A stretch of 64,000 nt of DNA from Porites lobata (GCA_942486035.1 CALNXK010000025.1:1739001-1803000), one strand, 5' to 3'. Shown: positions 31,942-42,672, counted from the first letter of the stretch. The notes: generated by a model not told the origin, from the letters alone. Numbers and translations are program-made.

Positions 31942-32112
31942 GGTTTCATCACTCTCGACATTGCTAAAAAGGTTTTTCTACAAGGTGCTCCATTTTTGGA
32001 CTCAGTTACGGTGGAGAAGTTGTTTTGAGAGGCTGATACAGATCGAGATGGGAGAGTTAGTTATAGAGATTTTGAATTCATAATAAAATACAGCATGGAT
32101 GATGAGACCTAA
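31942..32112 (+). pseudogene. EF-hand protein fragment (calmodulin-like), with in-frame stop
   Basis: The frame reads GFITLDIAKKVFLQGAPFLD, then VEKLF, a TGA at 32026-32028, then EADTDRDGRVSYRDFEFIIK, ending in a stop at 32110-32112. DTDRDGRVSYRDF is a complete calcium-binding EF-hand loop. The preceding half is the second part of another EF-hand with its linker, arranged as in calmodulin-like proteins. The TGA sits where the family usually has arginine (LFREAD), a single C-to-T change. It is likely a decayed last exon or retrocopy, just outside the duplicated block. Confidence 0.7.
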
Positions 32113-32258
32113 AATAATGATTATGTTGTCTTTTATCATTAGGGAAAATATAGAGAAACTGTTTATACAATATTCAGATTTATTTCAGCACAGTAAAGAG
32201 TAAAAGAGAAAATTTAATATCCTAATTTTGAAGGTTCCAAGTTTGGCAAAAGATACCA

Positions 32259-34376
32259 TTATTTCCACCAAAGAACTAATAAGCGAGTCACTGCCCTTGA
32301 TGCTGGGATGTAGTTCTTCATGCTTTTCAAATGGCCGCAAATGGCAATAACAACTGGCCACTCATATGATCTAGCATAATCTGCATAATCCAAAACAACT
32401 GCATTTTGCCCATCTCCAATGCGACAAACTGGGATTCCTTCCTGAGTCATACTGGGAGAGAGATCGTCAATCCACTCTGGAGTAGCAACCAGGATAGCAA
32501 CTTTATGATAGGAAAATCCATCCTCCTCCTTTGCCCATTCATTGATCTCATTCTTGATGATCTTAGAACAGTCGACCAATCGTTCTTCATTTGATCCATA
32601 CATGTAACTTATTTTCCCCTGTAAAGTAACTTTGGGTCCACAAACATGGTGTCCAAGGTAAATTGGATGATTCCAGTATCGCTGGGCGAATTCAGTTCCG
32701 CCTGATTGTTTACCCATTGACAACTCCATGTGACACTGCAAAAAGTCATAAACCTCTGACGTGCATCTCATGACAGTTGTGAGGCTTGATGCATGGGTAA
32801 AGTTTTGCTTTTCACAGAGCTCGTTGAGAAAACTTGAAACATCCAGGTTGGTTTGTTTCATTCCAAACAGTCTATTTACAAACAATAACTGGTAGATGTC
32901 ATAAGTAATCCATTGATAGAAAGAAGTACCCTGACAATGGACCAAGAATTCTCTGAATGAACCTAGTAGTGTCTCATTTGTGCTAAACAGTATTTGAAAT
33001 TCATCAACAAAGACATGGACCGGTTTCATTGACATTTTTAGCACCCGAGAGAGAAAAGTACTGATGCGGTCAAACGTTACAATAGTAACCATTCCATTGG
33101 CAATTTCGTTTCTTGTGAAGAATTCCTTGTAGAGCTTATCAAGTGGCGGGGATACCATTATAAGTACCATTTCATTCTTCTTTGCACATTCAAGTGCTTT
33201 GTATTGGAGTAGAATCGTCTTTCCACTTCCTGGGGCGCCACAAAAGAGCTGGTGTAATGGTCCCTCCCATATGCCCAGTTGCTCCATGTTTAAGAACACG
33301 AACTGTTTTGCCAGAATTCTCAAACCTGTGGCATCAGCTGGCCTTACCACCACAGGAGACCCACTAGCTCCCTTTCTTGTCATCTTCGCGTGGCTTCTTT
33401 CAAGAAACCTTTGCTCATCAATGGTTTTAAACACTTCACTGAGTATTTGGGTTGTGGCGCTTATTGCACTTCTCTGACCTACAAATACGGAAATCAAGCT
33501 CAATAGCTTCTCTTTTTCTTCCTCAAAAGACCTCTGGGTGAAATGCTGTTTCCACCACAACTCGAAATGTTGCAAATTGTCATCTTCTTCGTCGTCTGTC
33601 ATACCAAGATGAATCTTTCGGAGGTCAATAAAATCATTAGCACCACGTCCCTCATCGACGACGTTTGGCATTGCAATGACTCTGTAGACAGGAATGTCTA
33701 AGTCCTTTGCTTTCAAAAGTGCTTGAACGAATTTTTCTCCAACTTGAAGCTGTCTTTTTGCATCAAGATACCGATTTGTTTTGAACTTTTCTGTGGCTTT
33801 CACTTCGATGAGTATGACACCAGTACGCCGATGTACGATGAGAAAATCTATTTCTCGAGAGAGGTCTGTTTCGCTGAGATCGGCAAACAGAGATTGAACA
33901 TATTCGCTTGGGAGGTTTTGTAGGAGGACTTGATCGATGAATTCTTGAAATTGAAATTTCGTTATGACGAGCATTGGCTGATTCGTTTCTCTCCCATATT
34001 TATCAAGGGCCCTAAAGATCCGTAACTCGGCTGAATCTCCCTTGATGTCCAATTCCTCAGACTTGCTAAGTCCTACAGCACCGGATGCTGCACCAGTTGG
34101 GGCTGTATAACGGAATGGAAATGCTGGAGGGAACATGTATGTTCGATCACTTGTCTTCCAGTCAGGCCAGAGTCTGTTGAGGTATTCTTCACAAGCTTCC
34201 TCGAAAATACAAAAGTACTTGCCCGCTGAATCCTTCACTACACACGGCGAAGCCATTGCTGCACCAAACACGGAAGTAATGTACGTGTTTGCTTTGCTAC
34301 CGCGCCTGATTCCAAAGGCCGCGGACCCGACCCCAAGGAATATTTTTTGGCCATGTCTCAAAAGGACTGGAAACAA
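32259..34376 (-). CDS. NERD-like nuclease fused to SF1 (UvrD/RecD-type) helicase, single exon
   Basis: An uninterrupted 705-codon frame without introns. Residues about 110-240 look like a NERD/PD-(D/E)XK nuclease: E117 in GDSAELRIF, D177 in REIDFLIVH and the E-x-K pair in ILIEVKA (E191, K193). Residues 380-387, GAPGSGKT, form a Walker A. VFVDEFQ (456-461) is a Walker B of the SF1 helicase type. LTTVMRCTSEV (532-542) resembles motif IV. SYEWPVVIAI (670-679) and NYIPASRAVTRLLVL (688-702) resemble motifs V and VI. The nuclease should cut DNA and the helicase should unwind or translocate on it. Such fusions are known in bacteria, some as phage or plasmid defence. The role in this animal is unknown. 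The start could also be M41. The neighbours are unrelated; the gene lies between two segmental duplicates. Confidence 0.85.
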   Translation of the reverse strand: MFPVLLRHGQKIFLGVGSAAFGIRRGSKANTYITSVFGAAMASPCVVKDSAGKYFCIFEEACEEYLNRLWPDWKTSDRTYMFPPAFPFRYTAPTGAASGAVGLSKSEELDIKGDSAELRIFRALDKYGRETNQPMLVITKFQFQEFIDQVLLQNLPSEYVQSLFADLSETDLSREIDFLIVHRRTGVILIEVKATEKFKTNRYLDAKRQLQVGEKFVQALLKAKDLDIPVYRVIAMPNVVDEGRGANDFIDLRKIHLGMTDDEEDDNLQHFELWWKQHFTQRSFEEEKEKLLSLISVFVGQRSAISATTQILSEVFKTIDEQRFLERSHAKMTRKGASGSPVVVRPADATGLRILAKQFVFLNMEQLGIWEGPLHQLFCGAPGSGKTILLQYKALECAKKNEMVLIMVSPPLDKLYKEFFTRNEIANGMVTIVTFDRISTFLSRVLKMSMKPVHVFVDEFQILFSTNETLLGSFREFLVHCQGTSFYQWITYDIYQLLFVNRLFGMKQTNLDVSSFLNELCEKQNFTHASSLTTVMRCTSEVYDFLQCHMELSMGKQSGGTEFAQRYWNHPIYLGHHVCGPKVTLQGKISYMYGSNEERLVDCSKIIKNEINEWAKEEDGFSYHKVAILVATPEWIDDLSPSMTQEGIPVCRIGDGQNAVVLDYADYARSYEWPVVIAICGHLKSMKNYIPASRAVTRLLVLWWK

Positions 34377-34491
34377 ACGAATTCAAGAATTTGATTGACC
34401 GCGGTCTAGATTTTCTACAGCGGTCTTGTTTTAAACAGTTGTCCTCAAAAAGTTACAAACAAAGAATATGAAAAATTGGCTTGTTTGTACT

Positions 34492-35340
34492 ACGAAAGCC
34501 GAGGAGGGTCTTCCGACTTCTGACTTCCGATTTCCAACTTCCGACTTCCCACTTAAGCTTCTAACTTCCGACTTCCGACTTGACTCCTCTGGCAGGCTCG
34601 ACTGCCGCTCGATCAGCCACGCGGGTATTAATGCTCAAGGTCAAGGCTCAGTAGAAAGAACGGCTGTACCGTTCTAGCCACAAAAGAAAACAACTAAAGT
34701 TGCTCTTATAAAGGCAACTAAGCACAGAGCCAGTCAGGCAACTGATGAAGAATCGCATTTTCTTTAGAAAAACACTAAGCTGGAATCTACTGAGTCGCAA
34801 TGCATTCGCCATAGTTGATGCAGCTTCATTTTAAGCTGCACTTCATTCTTATCACTTTGGATCTGTAAATGACTATCCGTGATAATTTAACATCCTGCAA
34901 AGAAAACTAACGAGCTGGGCCCAGCGTGATACAGCATTGCATATTCACGGACTAAAAACAGTCATATAGTTATTCAGGTCCAGAAGGCACTTTGGAGGAA
35001 ATTAAAGCCAGTACTCGGCCGTAATAAAAAGCTTTAAAGAACATGCTCTTGCATCAGAGGGCAAATATCCTGCCGACCAGAAACAACAACCACAGTAAAT
35101 CGATATGTATGCCATGACCTCTCAGTGTGAAATAGGCGGCTTAACCAGAACCTTCTAGAGCGTAATCTACCCAGCAGAAGGGAAAAAAACGTTTTTGGAA
35201 CAAGCAGCATTTTAGCATAAGGTAAAAGTCGTGTAGGCCTATCACCGCCTTTCATTGCTACGGAAGTTGGAAGTCGGAAATCAGAAGTCGGAAGTTGGAG
35301 GTTGGATGTTGGAAGTCGGAAGACCCTCCTCGGCTTTCGT
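34492..35340. mobile_element. Mutator-like non-autonomous element (B), 849 bp
   Basis: Its inverted repeats start ACGAAAGCCGAGGAGGGTCT and end AGACCCTCCTCGGCTTTCGT (the right one offset by a base or two). They are built of tandem TTCCGACTTC units (34505-34590) and their complement (35260-35325). The flanks GTTTGTACT and GTTGTACAA are nearly alike and may be a degenerate 9-bp target duplication. The interior is homologous, in inverse orientation, to the interior of element A (16376-17116), although the terminal repeats are unrelated. No transposase. Confidence 0.75.
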
Positions 35341-35511
35341 GTTGTACAAAGTGTACACAAAGCTGGACTTTGAACAGTTATTTTAGTCCCGTTTGGACTG
35401 GAGACTAGTGACAGAAGAAAGCCAGCTAAATACTTGAGCCTGCGCAGGGAACCAAATAAAATTATTTATGTTTTTGTTCCCTTGCTTTCTTGTTTGGCCA
35501 TATAATAAACA

Positions 35512-35648
35512 TCTTATTAACCGAGCTAGGTCGGTCTGTATGGGAGAATCTTGACCTCGGTCGCTGGTACAGACCTCACTGCGTTCGGTCTGTACTGGCG
35601 ACCGAGGTCAAGATTCTCCCATACAGACCTCCCGCTCGGTTAATAAGA
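35512..35648. mobile_element. Foldback element with ~62-bp arms
   Basis: TCTTATTAACCGAGC at the left pairs with GCTCGGTTAATAAGA at the right. The arms continue with GGTCTGTATGGGAGAATCTT and its complement, then GACCTCGGTCGC, around a loop of about 11 bases. Confidence 0.85.
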
Positions 35649-35650
35649 GC

Positions 35651-36320
35651 TAAATAATCGTCAAATTTACCAATTTCAGTATGAAACAGGTTTGCAAGCT
35701 GAAAAAAAGGCGATTAATTCTTTTCTCAGGTTAAGGTGGCTTGACTGGATTTTTCGAGGGATACTTACCTCCCAAGTTTGAGCATTTACTACGTCGCCAT
35801 TAACAAATATATCTGAAAAAGTTTACCATAGCTACAAATTTACTACGATCCATGTTTCAATGACATCGGAGTTGCCATGGTAGCGTAACGATGTCATTAC
35901 TTTTTTTACTTGCTTTGTATTTCTGGGTATCATGCGTTTTTTTTTTTCACAAATCGCTTAAGGGGGCTTGTACCTCGCTTGGCTGCCTCGTTTATGGTAA
36001 CATTTGAACGATTTTTTCAGAGCGTTTTGGAAATACTTTGAAAAAAAGTTTTAAGGGTCAGAAAAACAGTGAATAACTATGCTATCGACATAATTGGCTA
36101 ATATCTAAAGAACATGACGACGTCTGTAAATGCACTTTCATCTCATAGTGATTTGATGCCATTCTAAACTGTGTACGAAAAAAGTAAAGAGAGGGATTGC
36201 TTGGCAGCTAGATTCCAGGAAAGAGGAATTTGATTAGCCTACATACGTGGTAACGAAAGCAGCTAAACGCATGTAAGTTGGTTCACACCTACAAACTTCA
36301 CGGTAATTTAGAAACCGCGA
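35651..36320. repeat. Long interspersed repeat of unknown class, copy 2
   Basis: Collinear with parts of 18786-20804 and direct in orientation. The piece GTGGTAACGAAAGCAGCTAAACG (36247-36269) is inverted relative to copy 1 (CGTTTAGC.GCTTTTGTTACCA at 20586-20606). Confidence 0.65.
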
Positions 36321-37570
36321 GTGGCCCTTATATCCGGCTAACCGGCTTTTACCACCCTAATCGAGATGATGATGATGATGATGGTCGCGCTGACCGCTCG
36401 TCTCCCCTGCACCATTTTAGTATCGTTCCGGGAGCCTTTTTACTCAGTAATAACGTCATCCTCGATCAGTTTTACTTCATCTTTAATCAGTTTTGAAAAG
36501 ATAGCATGGGCAACGAGATCTGAATTGGGACCTTAGATACACCATTTCTGCCCATGGGTACTGGTAGGGAAAAATGTTTTGCAACCGTTGTGTTAATACG
36601 GAAGGGAGTGATGCGTACCCAAATGTGGTATTCCCGTAAATGATCTAACTGACCCCCCTCCCCCTCAAGTAAACGCCTCTTATCTAGAAAACGCCCCCTC
36701 TACGATGTTCAGTTTGTATTAGACTCCCTCTTCAATAGACGCCCCCGTCTAATAGACGCCCCTCCCCCACCCGTGACCGTTCTCAAAAATACTAGGAATT
36801 AACAAAAAGAAGCAAAATCATTCAATTTTTTCATTTTGTTGCTTGATTAACAAGGGTTTGCGCATTGCATCTTGATCAATGTCAAGTTCAAAATAAGAAG
36901 GACTAAAGATGCAACACAATGATCTGGTAGGCCTAGCCTTCGGGGTAAGAGATGGTCTACCCGTAATTACGACTAAGAGTATGGGTAAGTTGCACGAACT
37001 CCTACACTGGAAACAGTGAACCTTCGCTTGCTGATCTTAAGGTCTCCATTTAGAGTCTCTCCCGCCGAAGACCCTAAATATAACCTCAGAAAAGGTTTCT
37101 TCGAAAAAAGCTTAGGGCAAGTGTAGACATTCTGCTCAGCTTTTTCAAGCACACACGCCAGAGCAAGTGTCAAAATATGAAGATAAGTAATAGTAGCTGC
37201 GTACAAAATATTTGTTTTTTTCTTTCATTTTTTTTGTTTTGTTTTTAAACTAATACATTAAAATTTAGTAAAGATGAAGGGTATCAAGACCTCCTTTACA
37301 TTTTCCTTTTTTTAAACTGACTGATGCAGTTCAATAGATTTCAAATGGTAGACCATACAGGGGAAAGATTAGTAATCGGCTCCCGACAAACACTGTAATT
37401 TTACTGGAACTGCGGTACTATCACAGAGCATGGGTTACCTGTGATACGAATAAGGGTTTTGGGGGTTTTCTCAAGGTGTGTCCTCCCGATATAAAACGTA
37501 GCCGTGAACCCCTCTTCATAGGCTCGATTTCCAACCGTTCTGGTTTACTTCCAACTCGAAACAGGCAATC
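36321..37570. other. Intergenic
   Basis: A (GAT)n run lies at 36364-36382. A degenerate repeat with AATAGACGCCCC/AACGCCCC phrases lies at 36640-36790. The rest is unassigned. Confidence 0.4.
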
Positions 37571-37684
37571 GGTGCCAGTAAAACGCGGGGTCGGGATCTA
37601 TCTGCTGTTTTAGGGTTAGGGTTACGGTTAGGGTTAGGCTAACCTTAACCCTAACCCTAAAACACTCCGCGTTTTACTGACACC
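37571..37684. mobile_element. Foldback MITE containing telomere-like repeats
   Basis: The ends GGTGCCAGTAAAACGCGG and CCGCGTTTTACTGACACC are inverted repeats. Inside, TTAGGG repeats (37610-37638) run head to head into CCCTAA repeats (37640-37660). Confidence 0.75.
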
Positions 37685-37876
37685 CCGAGTAATCATCGGG
37701 CTTACTATCCCCAGCAATTGACTTGGAATATCACGGTAAATTTTAAAAATAAGTATGATCTGGTTGATTAATTTTTATCTTCTTAAAATTTTTACCAGAT
37801 GTATGTTTATTCTTAGCTTTAACAAGAATTATTGAAATACTTTTAGAAGCTTGTATCGCACAAGAATTCCAATAAT

Positions 37877-38266
37877 CAGGGGCACCCAACGAGAATATAG
37901 TTCAATTTAACCACTTAACATAGCATTGTTGAACGTATTTCAGTATTTAAACGGTAGATATAGGCATATTTTTTATCCCCTAAAAACCTTTCATCTGTTC
38001 GGATATCCTAGCTGAAAGTCTAGTAGTCCGAAAATTATAGGGATCAAAACTTACCTTTTCGAAAATTTCAGTTAGGAAAAGGCTCCCGAAAATTCTAGGT
38101 GGGTAAAAATCCGTTAAAAATGGGTAATTATACCATTTTGTAGATGTTCGAAAATCCTAGGAGAGGCAGGCAAGCAAGAGATTTTACAATAAATGTTCCG
38201 AAAATTCTAGATCTCAAATCGTCTTCCGAACAGATATTTTCCGAAAATTGCCTTTGGGTGCCCCTG
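37877..38266. mobile_element. Non-autonomous hAT-type element, 390 bp, private to copy 2
   Basis: The perfect inverted termini are CAGGGGCACCCAA and TTGGGTGCCCCTG. Copy 1 of the duplication shows the empty site (CCAATAATAATAGCC). Flanking AATAAT repeats fit a 6-8 bp target duplication but are ambiguous in this repetitive context. Confidence 0.88.
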
Positions 38267-38546
38267 AATAATAATAGCCAATAAAAATAATGGGCAAAAC
38301 CACGACTACGAAATAAAAAACCGGGTAGTCCAGCATAGACTTTCTTGGTAAAAAGATCTGGATCAGAGAAAACAAAGGAACACAGGTAATTAGATATTTT
38401 AATACCCAAATGAGCTGCCATGTGATAAGGTATATTGCTTTGTTAACCAGTCTTAAGTCCAACGCCGATGGAATGTTCAGCTTGTGTGTCGATTGAGTGA
38501 AGGACAAAAATTTAACGCTGTAACCGTCAGAGTTTTCGTCACTCAT
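38267..38546 (-). pseudogene. Second copy of the small membrane-protein frame, broken by hAT
   Basis: It matches the frame at 27655-27990 from MSDE to FIGYYY, then reads into the inverted end of the hAT element (SGAPKGNF…). If the original frame was a gene, this copy has lost its C-terminus. Confidence 0.4.
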
Positions 38547-40344
38547 TATATTAGAATAGTACTAGGGATCGATAGCTTTTGAGATAGTCAAAAGCAGCGA
38601 TAGGAAAAGAGTACTCAGTCGTCAGATCCCTCGCCTTTGTCTGCCAACATTGTACTCGATTTTCCTTTAGAAAATAGTAATCCATCTTGCCACACGTCGG
38701 TTTTATTGCACAATCTCGAAATTACGCACCGCCATCCATTGTACCCAAGCAGTCAGTTTTTGTTAAAGGCTGATGGAAAATTTGTTAATCACTGTGCTTT
38801 AGCCTGATGTAAAGACTGTAGTTACAATTACTTGACAAAAAGAGGACATAATCAGTTTTCAGAAGCATTTACTGTGATGAAGAAAAACTATAGATGAATT
38901 ACAAATAAATGACTCAACTATTTAAACCTGAGGTTTGAATTTTTGCATTTTAGGTAATGCAAATTTACCATCTAAAGAGACCATTACTCTGATCCTGTTT
39001 CCGCAAATGCCCTGACCAGCGCCGCTGTTAAGGGTGTACTTATCAGTCGATTAGTGAGATGTAGTCTTCACAGTCTTCAGTATACCTTGGGTACCAGAAG
39101 TTCAGTTTCTTGCGTAAAGCGGGATGGATCGGAGTCGGCCTACATATCTTCGGCCGAAGGCCGAAGTCATGACTGGCGACCGGAAACCGCGCATGAAAAG
39201 GAAATTGAACTTCACCTTGGTAAACAAGAAAAGGTCTTAATCCGGCCCCGTCAATAGAAACAATGCGCATTAAGAGAACATACAAAGACAAATAACGCTT
39301 ATAACTACAGCCGACCGTCCCGATAACTCGAGGGGCGATCTCCACCTATATTTAAACGATTGTTCGTGATTGGCTGGAAAAACAATAGGGATTGTGACAT
39401 AACAACCCTATCCCTGAAAACAATGGAAGTGCAGATTTTAGGGGAGCAATGAAATAAGAGGTTTAGAACGGTGCAGGTCAACCATAACTAGACTGAGCCT
39501 TCTAGGGAAATCGAAAAAAGTGCGAGCTATTGGGAGTTCGAAGCAAATAAGTTCTTTTGTAATATGTTATCTACTGTCTGTAAACTCAGTTCCATAGTTA
39601 GCCTTATTCTTCATGATATGCACGCATTGTCCCGCCTCGAATAGCCTTGCTGGCTGCGGGCAATGCTTCTGTAATATTATTTGTTTATTAATAAAGTTTG
39701 TTGCTGTTGTAGTTGTAAGGAAATGGGATGGGGAAGGAATGAAAGTCATCACGTATACTTCATTTCCAGGGTAGCGAGAGATTTATTGATGTTTTGATTG
39801 GAGGAAAACAAAGAATACGTTGCCTTGAAATAAACTCAATGTTTCGGACAACAGCACAATTTTTAGTTTCGACCCGAGTCATGGGGCTTAAAACATGGTT
39901 CGACTTATCGAAGGTAAAATTATATAGAAATGATTAGATTTAAGGAAAACAAAAACGACTTCGAGTTGGCGGGAGGTTCGAGTTATCGAGGGTAAAGTTA
40001 CAGTAATTGTATGGAGGAAATCGAATTCGATTTTGGTTCGAGTAAGCGCGAGGTTCGAGTTAGCGAGGGTTCGAGTTATCGAGAGCTAACTGTATACCCA
40101 ATATACCTGCTTTGGTGACGAGAGGTTTTAATCTGAGCCATAGGTTTTCATCCGAGACATAGGAGGAATAGAGTTGGGTCTGATGATAGTCTAGTGTAGT
40201 ATCTCGGTTCTAAGCCCTCAGTGCATCACTGCCATTCCAATCCTGTACCCCGATCGTTCCAAGATTATCGTAAAAGAAAAAAACGAAGTCCGACTTTGAT
40301 TCTACCGTGAAGAAAACTTGATGATACTTCATCTGGCCACTATT

Positions 40345-41118
40345 AGGGGCTGTTTACATGGAAGGAAGAAGATCCTAGTACCAGGAAGATCCTAGAAGGG
40401 TGAGAAGGTGGAATAACTTTAGGTTGGGTTTGCATGCAGAAATTTCGGCCCGTGAGTTGTCCAAGTAGAGAAGGTTAGAGAAGGAATTAAAAATGGCGTA
40501 ACGTAACATCCTGACACCATGAAACACTTGTGAGAGACAGCAATACGACAAACGAATACGAGGGAAGTAAGCTCTCTTTAATCAGACAAGAAGTAACTTA
40601 AATATCCTGCTTATTAAATATTCACGTTGACACATTACGTAACCCTAGGATCTTAATAACAAATATAACAATGCACGCTTGGCACTCGTCACAGCGACAA
40701 AATTAAAAATGCAATTTGGGTGCTTCTGCTCTCTTTAGTGGCGTATATCACTACCTTTCAGCTGAATTAACACAATATTCTGCTTGTGGACTACTCCAAA
40801 CGAAATGGGGTGGTCGGCCTTTATTGCGGTAATTAGCCACTGAACGATCCGACGCCATTTTTGTCGCGTTTGTCCCTAGTACTAGGATCTTCCTAGCGAA
40901 AGCAGTTTACATGGTGCTCTGATCTTCCTAGTGTTAGGTGTTAGGATCTTCCTACCTCTCAAGTAGGAAGATCCTAGTACTAGGAACATCCTAGCGCTAG
41001 GGACAAGTACAACCCTTTGCATGTGAACTGAATACAGAAAACATATGGCGCTAGAATGATCTGCCCTCTAGGATCTTCCTGGTACTAGGATCTTCCTCCC
41101 CCAATGTAAACATCTCCT
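40345..41118. mobile_element. DNA transposon with GATCCTAG-rich ends, complete copy
   Basis: The left end AGGGGCTGTTTACAT and right end ATGTAAACATCTCCT are imperfect inverted repeats. GGAAGATCCTAG motifs lie inside both ends, and a palindromic cluster of the same motif lies at 40938-40998. No coding capacity; no target duplication was evident, so the superfamily is open. Confidence 0.7.
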
Positions 41119-42066
41119 AAGTCTTTTCAGTTCCTGAAGTACATTCAGCTGTGCAGTCAGCTTGTAAAGTATGGTTTTTTTACCTTGTTCTTACGCAAAG
41201 AAAAAAGTGGCAAAAGAGTGTCTGACAAAACAGCAAACTGGGCAAAAAGCGGGAAAAGAAAGACTGCAAATAGCAACGTACAGACCTTCGTCATATTTAT
41301 TTGATGTTGTTATAGTCTTGATTCATCTTCGGGAGGTCTCGAAACTGAACTGAAAATCACTGGAAAAATAAGTGGTGAAAACACGAATATTGATTCTTAA
41401 TTCGAGTTTTTCTCAGGGCAGACTCAACCTTTTGGTCACGAAACATGAAGAATAATTATTGAATTCGCTATTCACGAAAAATGAAAACAGCTAATCACGA
41501 ATCACGAAAATACCCTTGTACAACTTTCGGGGATGGCACACTAAAGAAAGAGAGATCTAGTCGCTTACCTTCTTCTATTTCCTTTTTCCTCCATTTCGCG
41601 CCATTCCCCTAGGCTAAGCCCCTGGGACAGGCTAAGTGACACCTTATACTTCGAAGCGATAGTCTCCCAGTTGTCCCAGCTGCGCATGAATGCTGATCCC
41701 AGATGCTGGGCTGATTGTAGCCTCACTAACGGGCCCTCTCCCCAAACATAAATGTTGTTGTTCGGTGTTCAGCCTGTGAGTTCTCTTACAAGTTTTCTTC
41801 TAGCTCTCCTAAACAGAAATCGTTTTTTCCAACCAACGTCATCGTGCGCCTGCCACTGGACTGGTGTACCTTGCAAACTCTCCTTCCACAGAGCATCTTG
41901 TTGCGTTCCTTTCAGCCCCCCCCGGTGGGGGGGGGGGGGGGGCTATTCAATAAAGTTTTATAAGGGCAAATTCAGCCCCAAGGTCCAACCCCTTACTGAC
42001 CCTTTTATATGCGGACCAATTTTAACACAAAAGGTACCCCTTTGGTATAACTCTTCATTACAAATG

Positions 42067-42443
42067 CACAGTAATTTTTAGGGAGTTATTCTAACTCCAA
42101 AAATGGAGCACACATTTTAGGTACAGGATAACCCCTTCTTTGGGGTAAGGTACTTTACCTCCAGATTTGCGGTAATTTTTACTCCTGAAAAAGAGTTCTT
42201 TTTACTCCCAGTCTGGTGTTAAAATAACTCCAAAAATGGGGTTTTTGTGACTCCTCATATGGGTTGTTTTTACTCTTTTTGGAGTTACTTTAACTCTTAA
42301 AGTGGAGTAAAAATTTTAGGTACAGGATAACTCCTTTTTTGGGGTTATTTTAACTCCTCAATTTCTGGGGTCATTTTTACTCTTGAAAAAGAGTTCTTTA
42401 AACTCCTTTTTGGAGTTAAAATAACTTCTTGAAAATTACTGTG
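42067..42443. mobile_element. MITE with palindromic GGAGTTA/TAACTCC repeats
   Basis: The termini CACAGTAATTTT and AAAATTACTGTG are perfect inverted repeats. The interior is an array of TTAACTCC/GGAGTTA and AAAAAGAGTTCTTT phrases. Copy 1 of the duplication (31346 onward) keeps only its left part. Confidence 0.75.
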
Positions 42444-42672
42444 TGGTGCCCCTTTCACACACCTAGTTTAGAACGATGCAACCCCTTCAACTTTCATAAA
42501 TGCACTTTTAGTACTGAACCCATTCGCCCCTGCAGATTTTACCGAAAAATGCGTTTTGAAGCAGGTCGAGCGGTTTTCTGATCACTGCTGTGCTATAAAG
42601 AGCTAAAACTTACCTCAAAGCCGTTTACAGTTCATACTGATCTTTTGATCCAGATGCAAAATATTTAAAGCT

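Noticed and set aside
32259..34376. Bacterial contamination as the source of the nuclease-helicase
   Set aside because: It is embedded between eukaryotic repeats and segmental duplicates, with no bacterial gene neighbours, ribosome binding site or operon.
37600..37665. True telomere or chromosome-fusion site
   Set aside because: The telomere-like repeats are short and lie inside a foldback element.
40345..41118. Assignment of the GATCCTAG element to PIF/Harbinger
   Set aside because: The flanks TTA and TAA are not a direct duplication, so the superfamily is left open.
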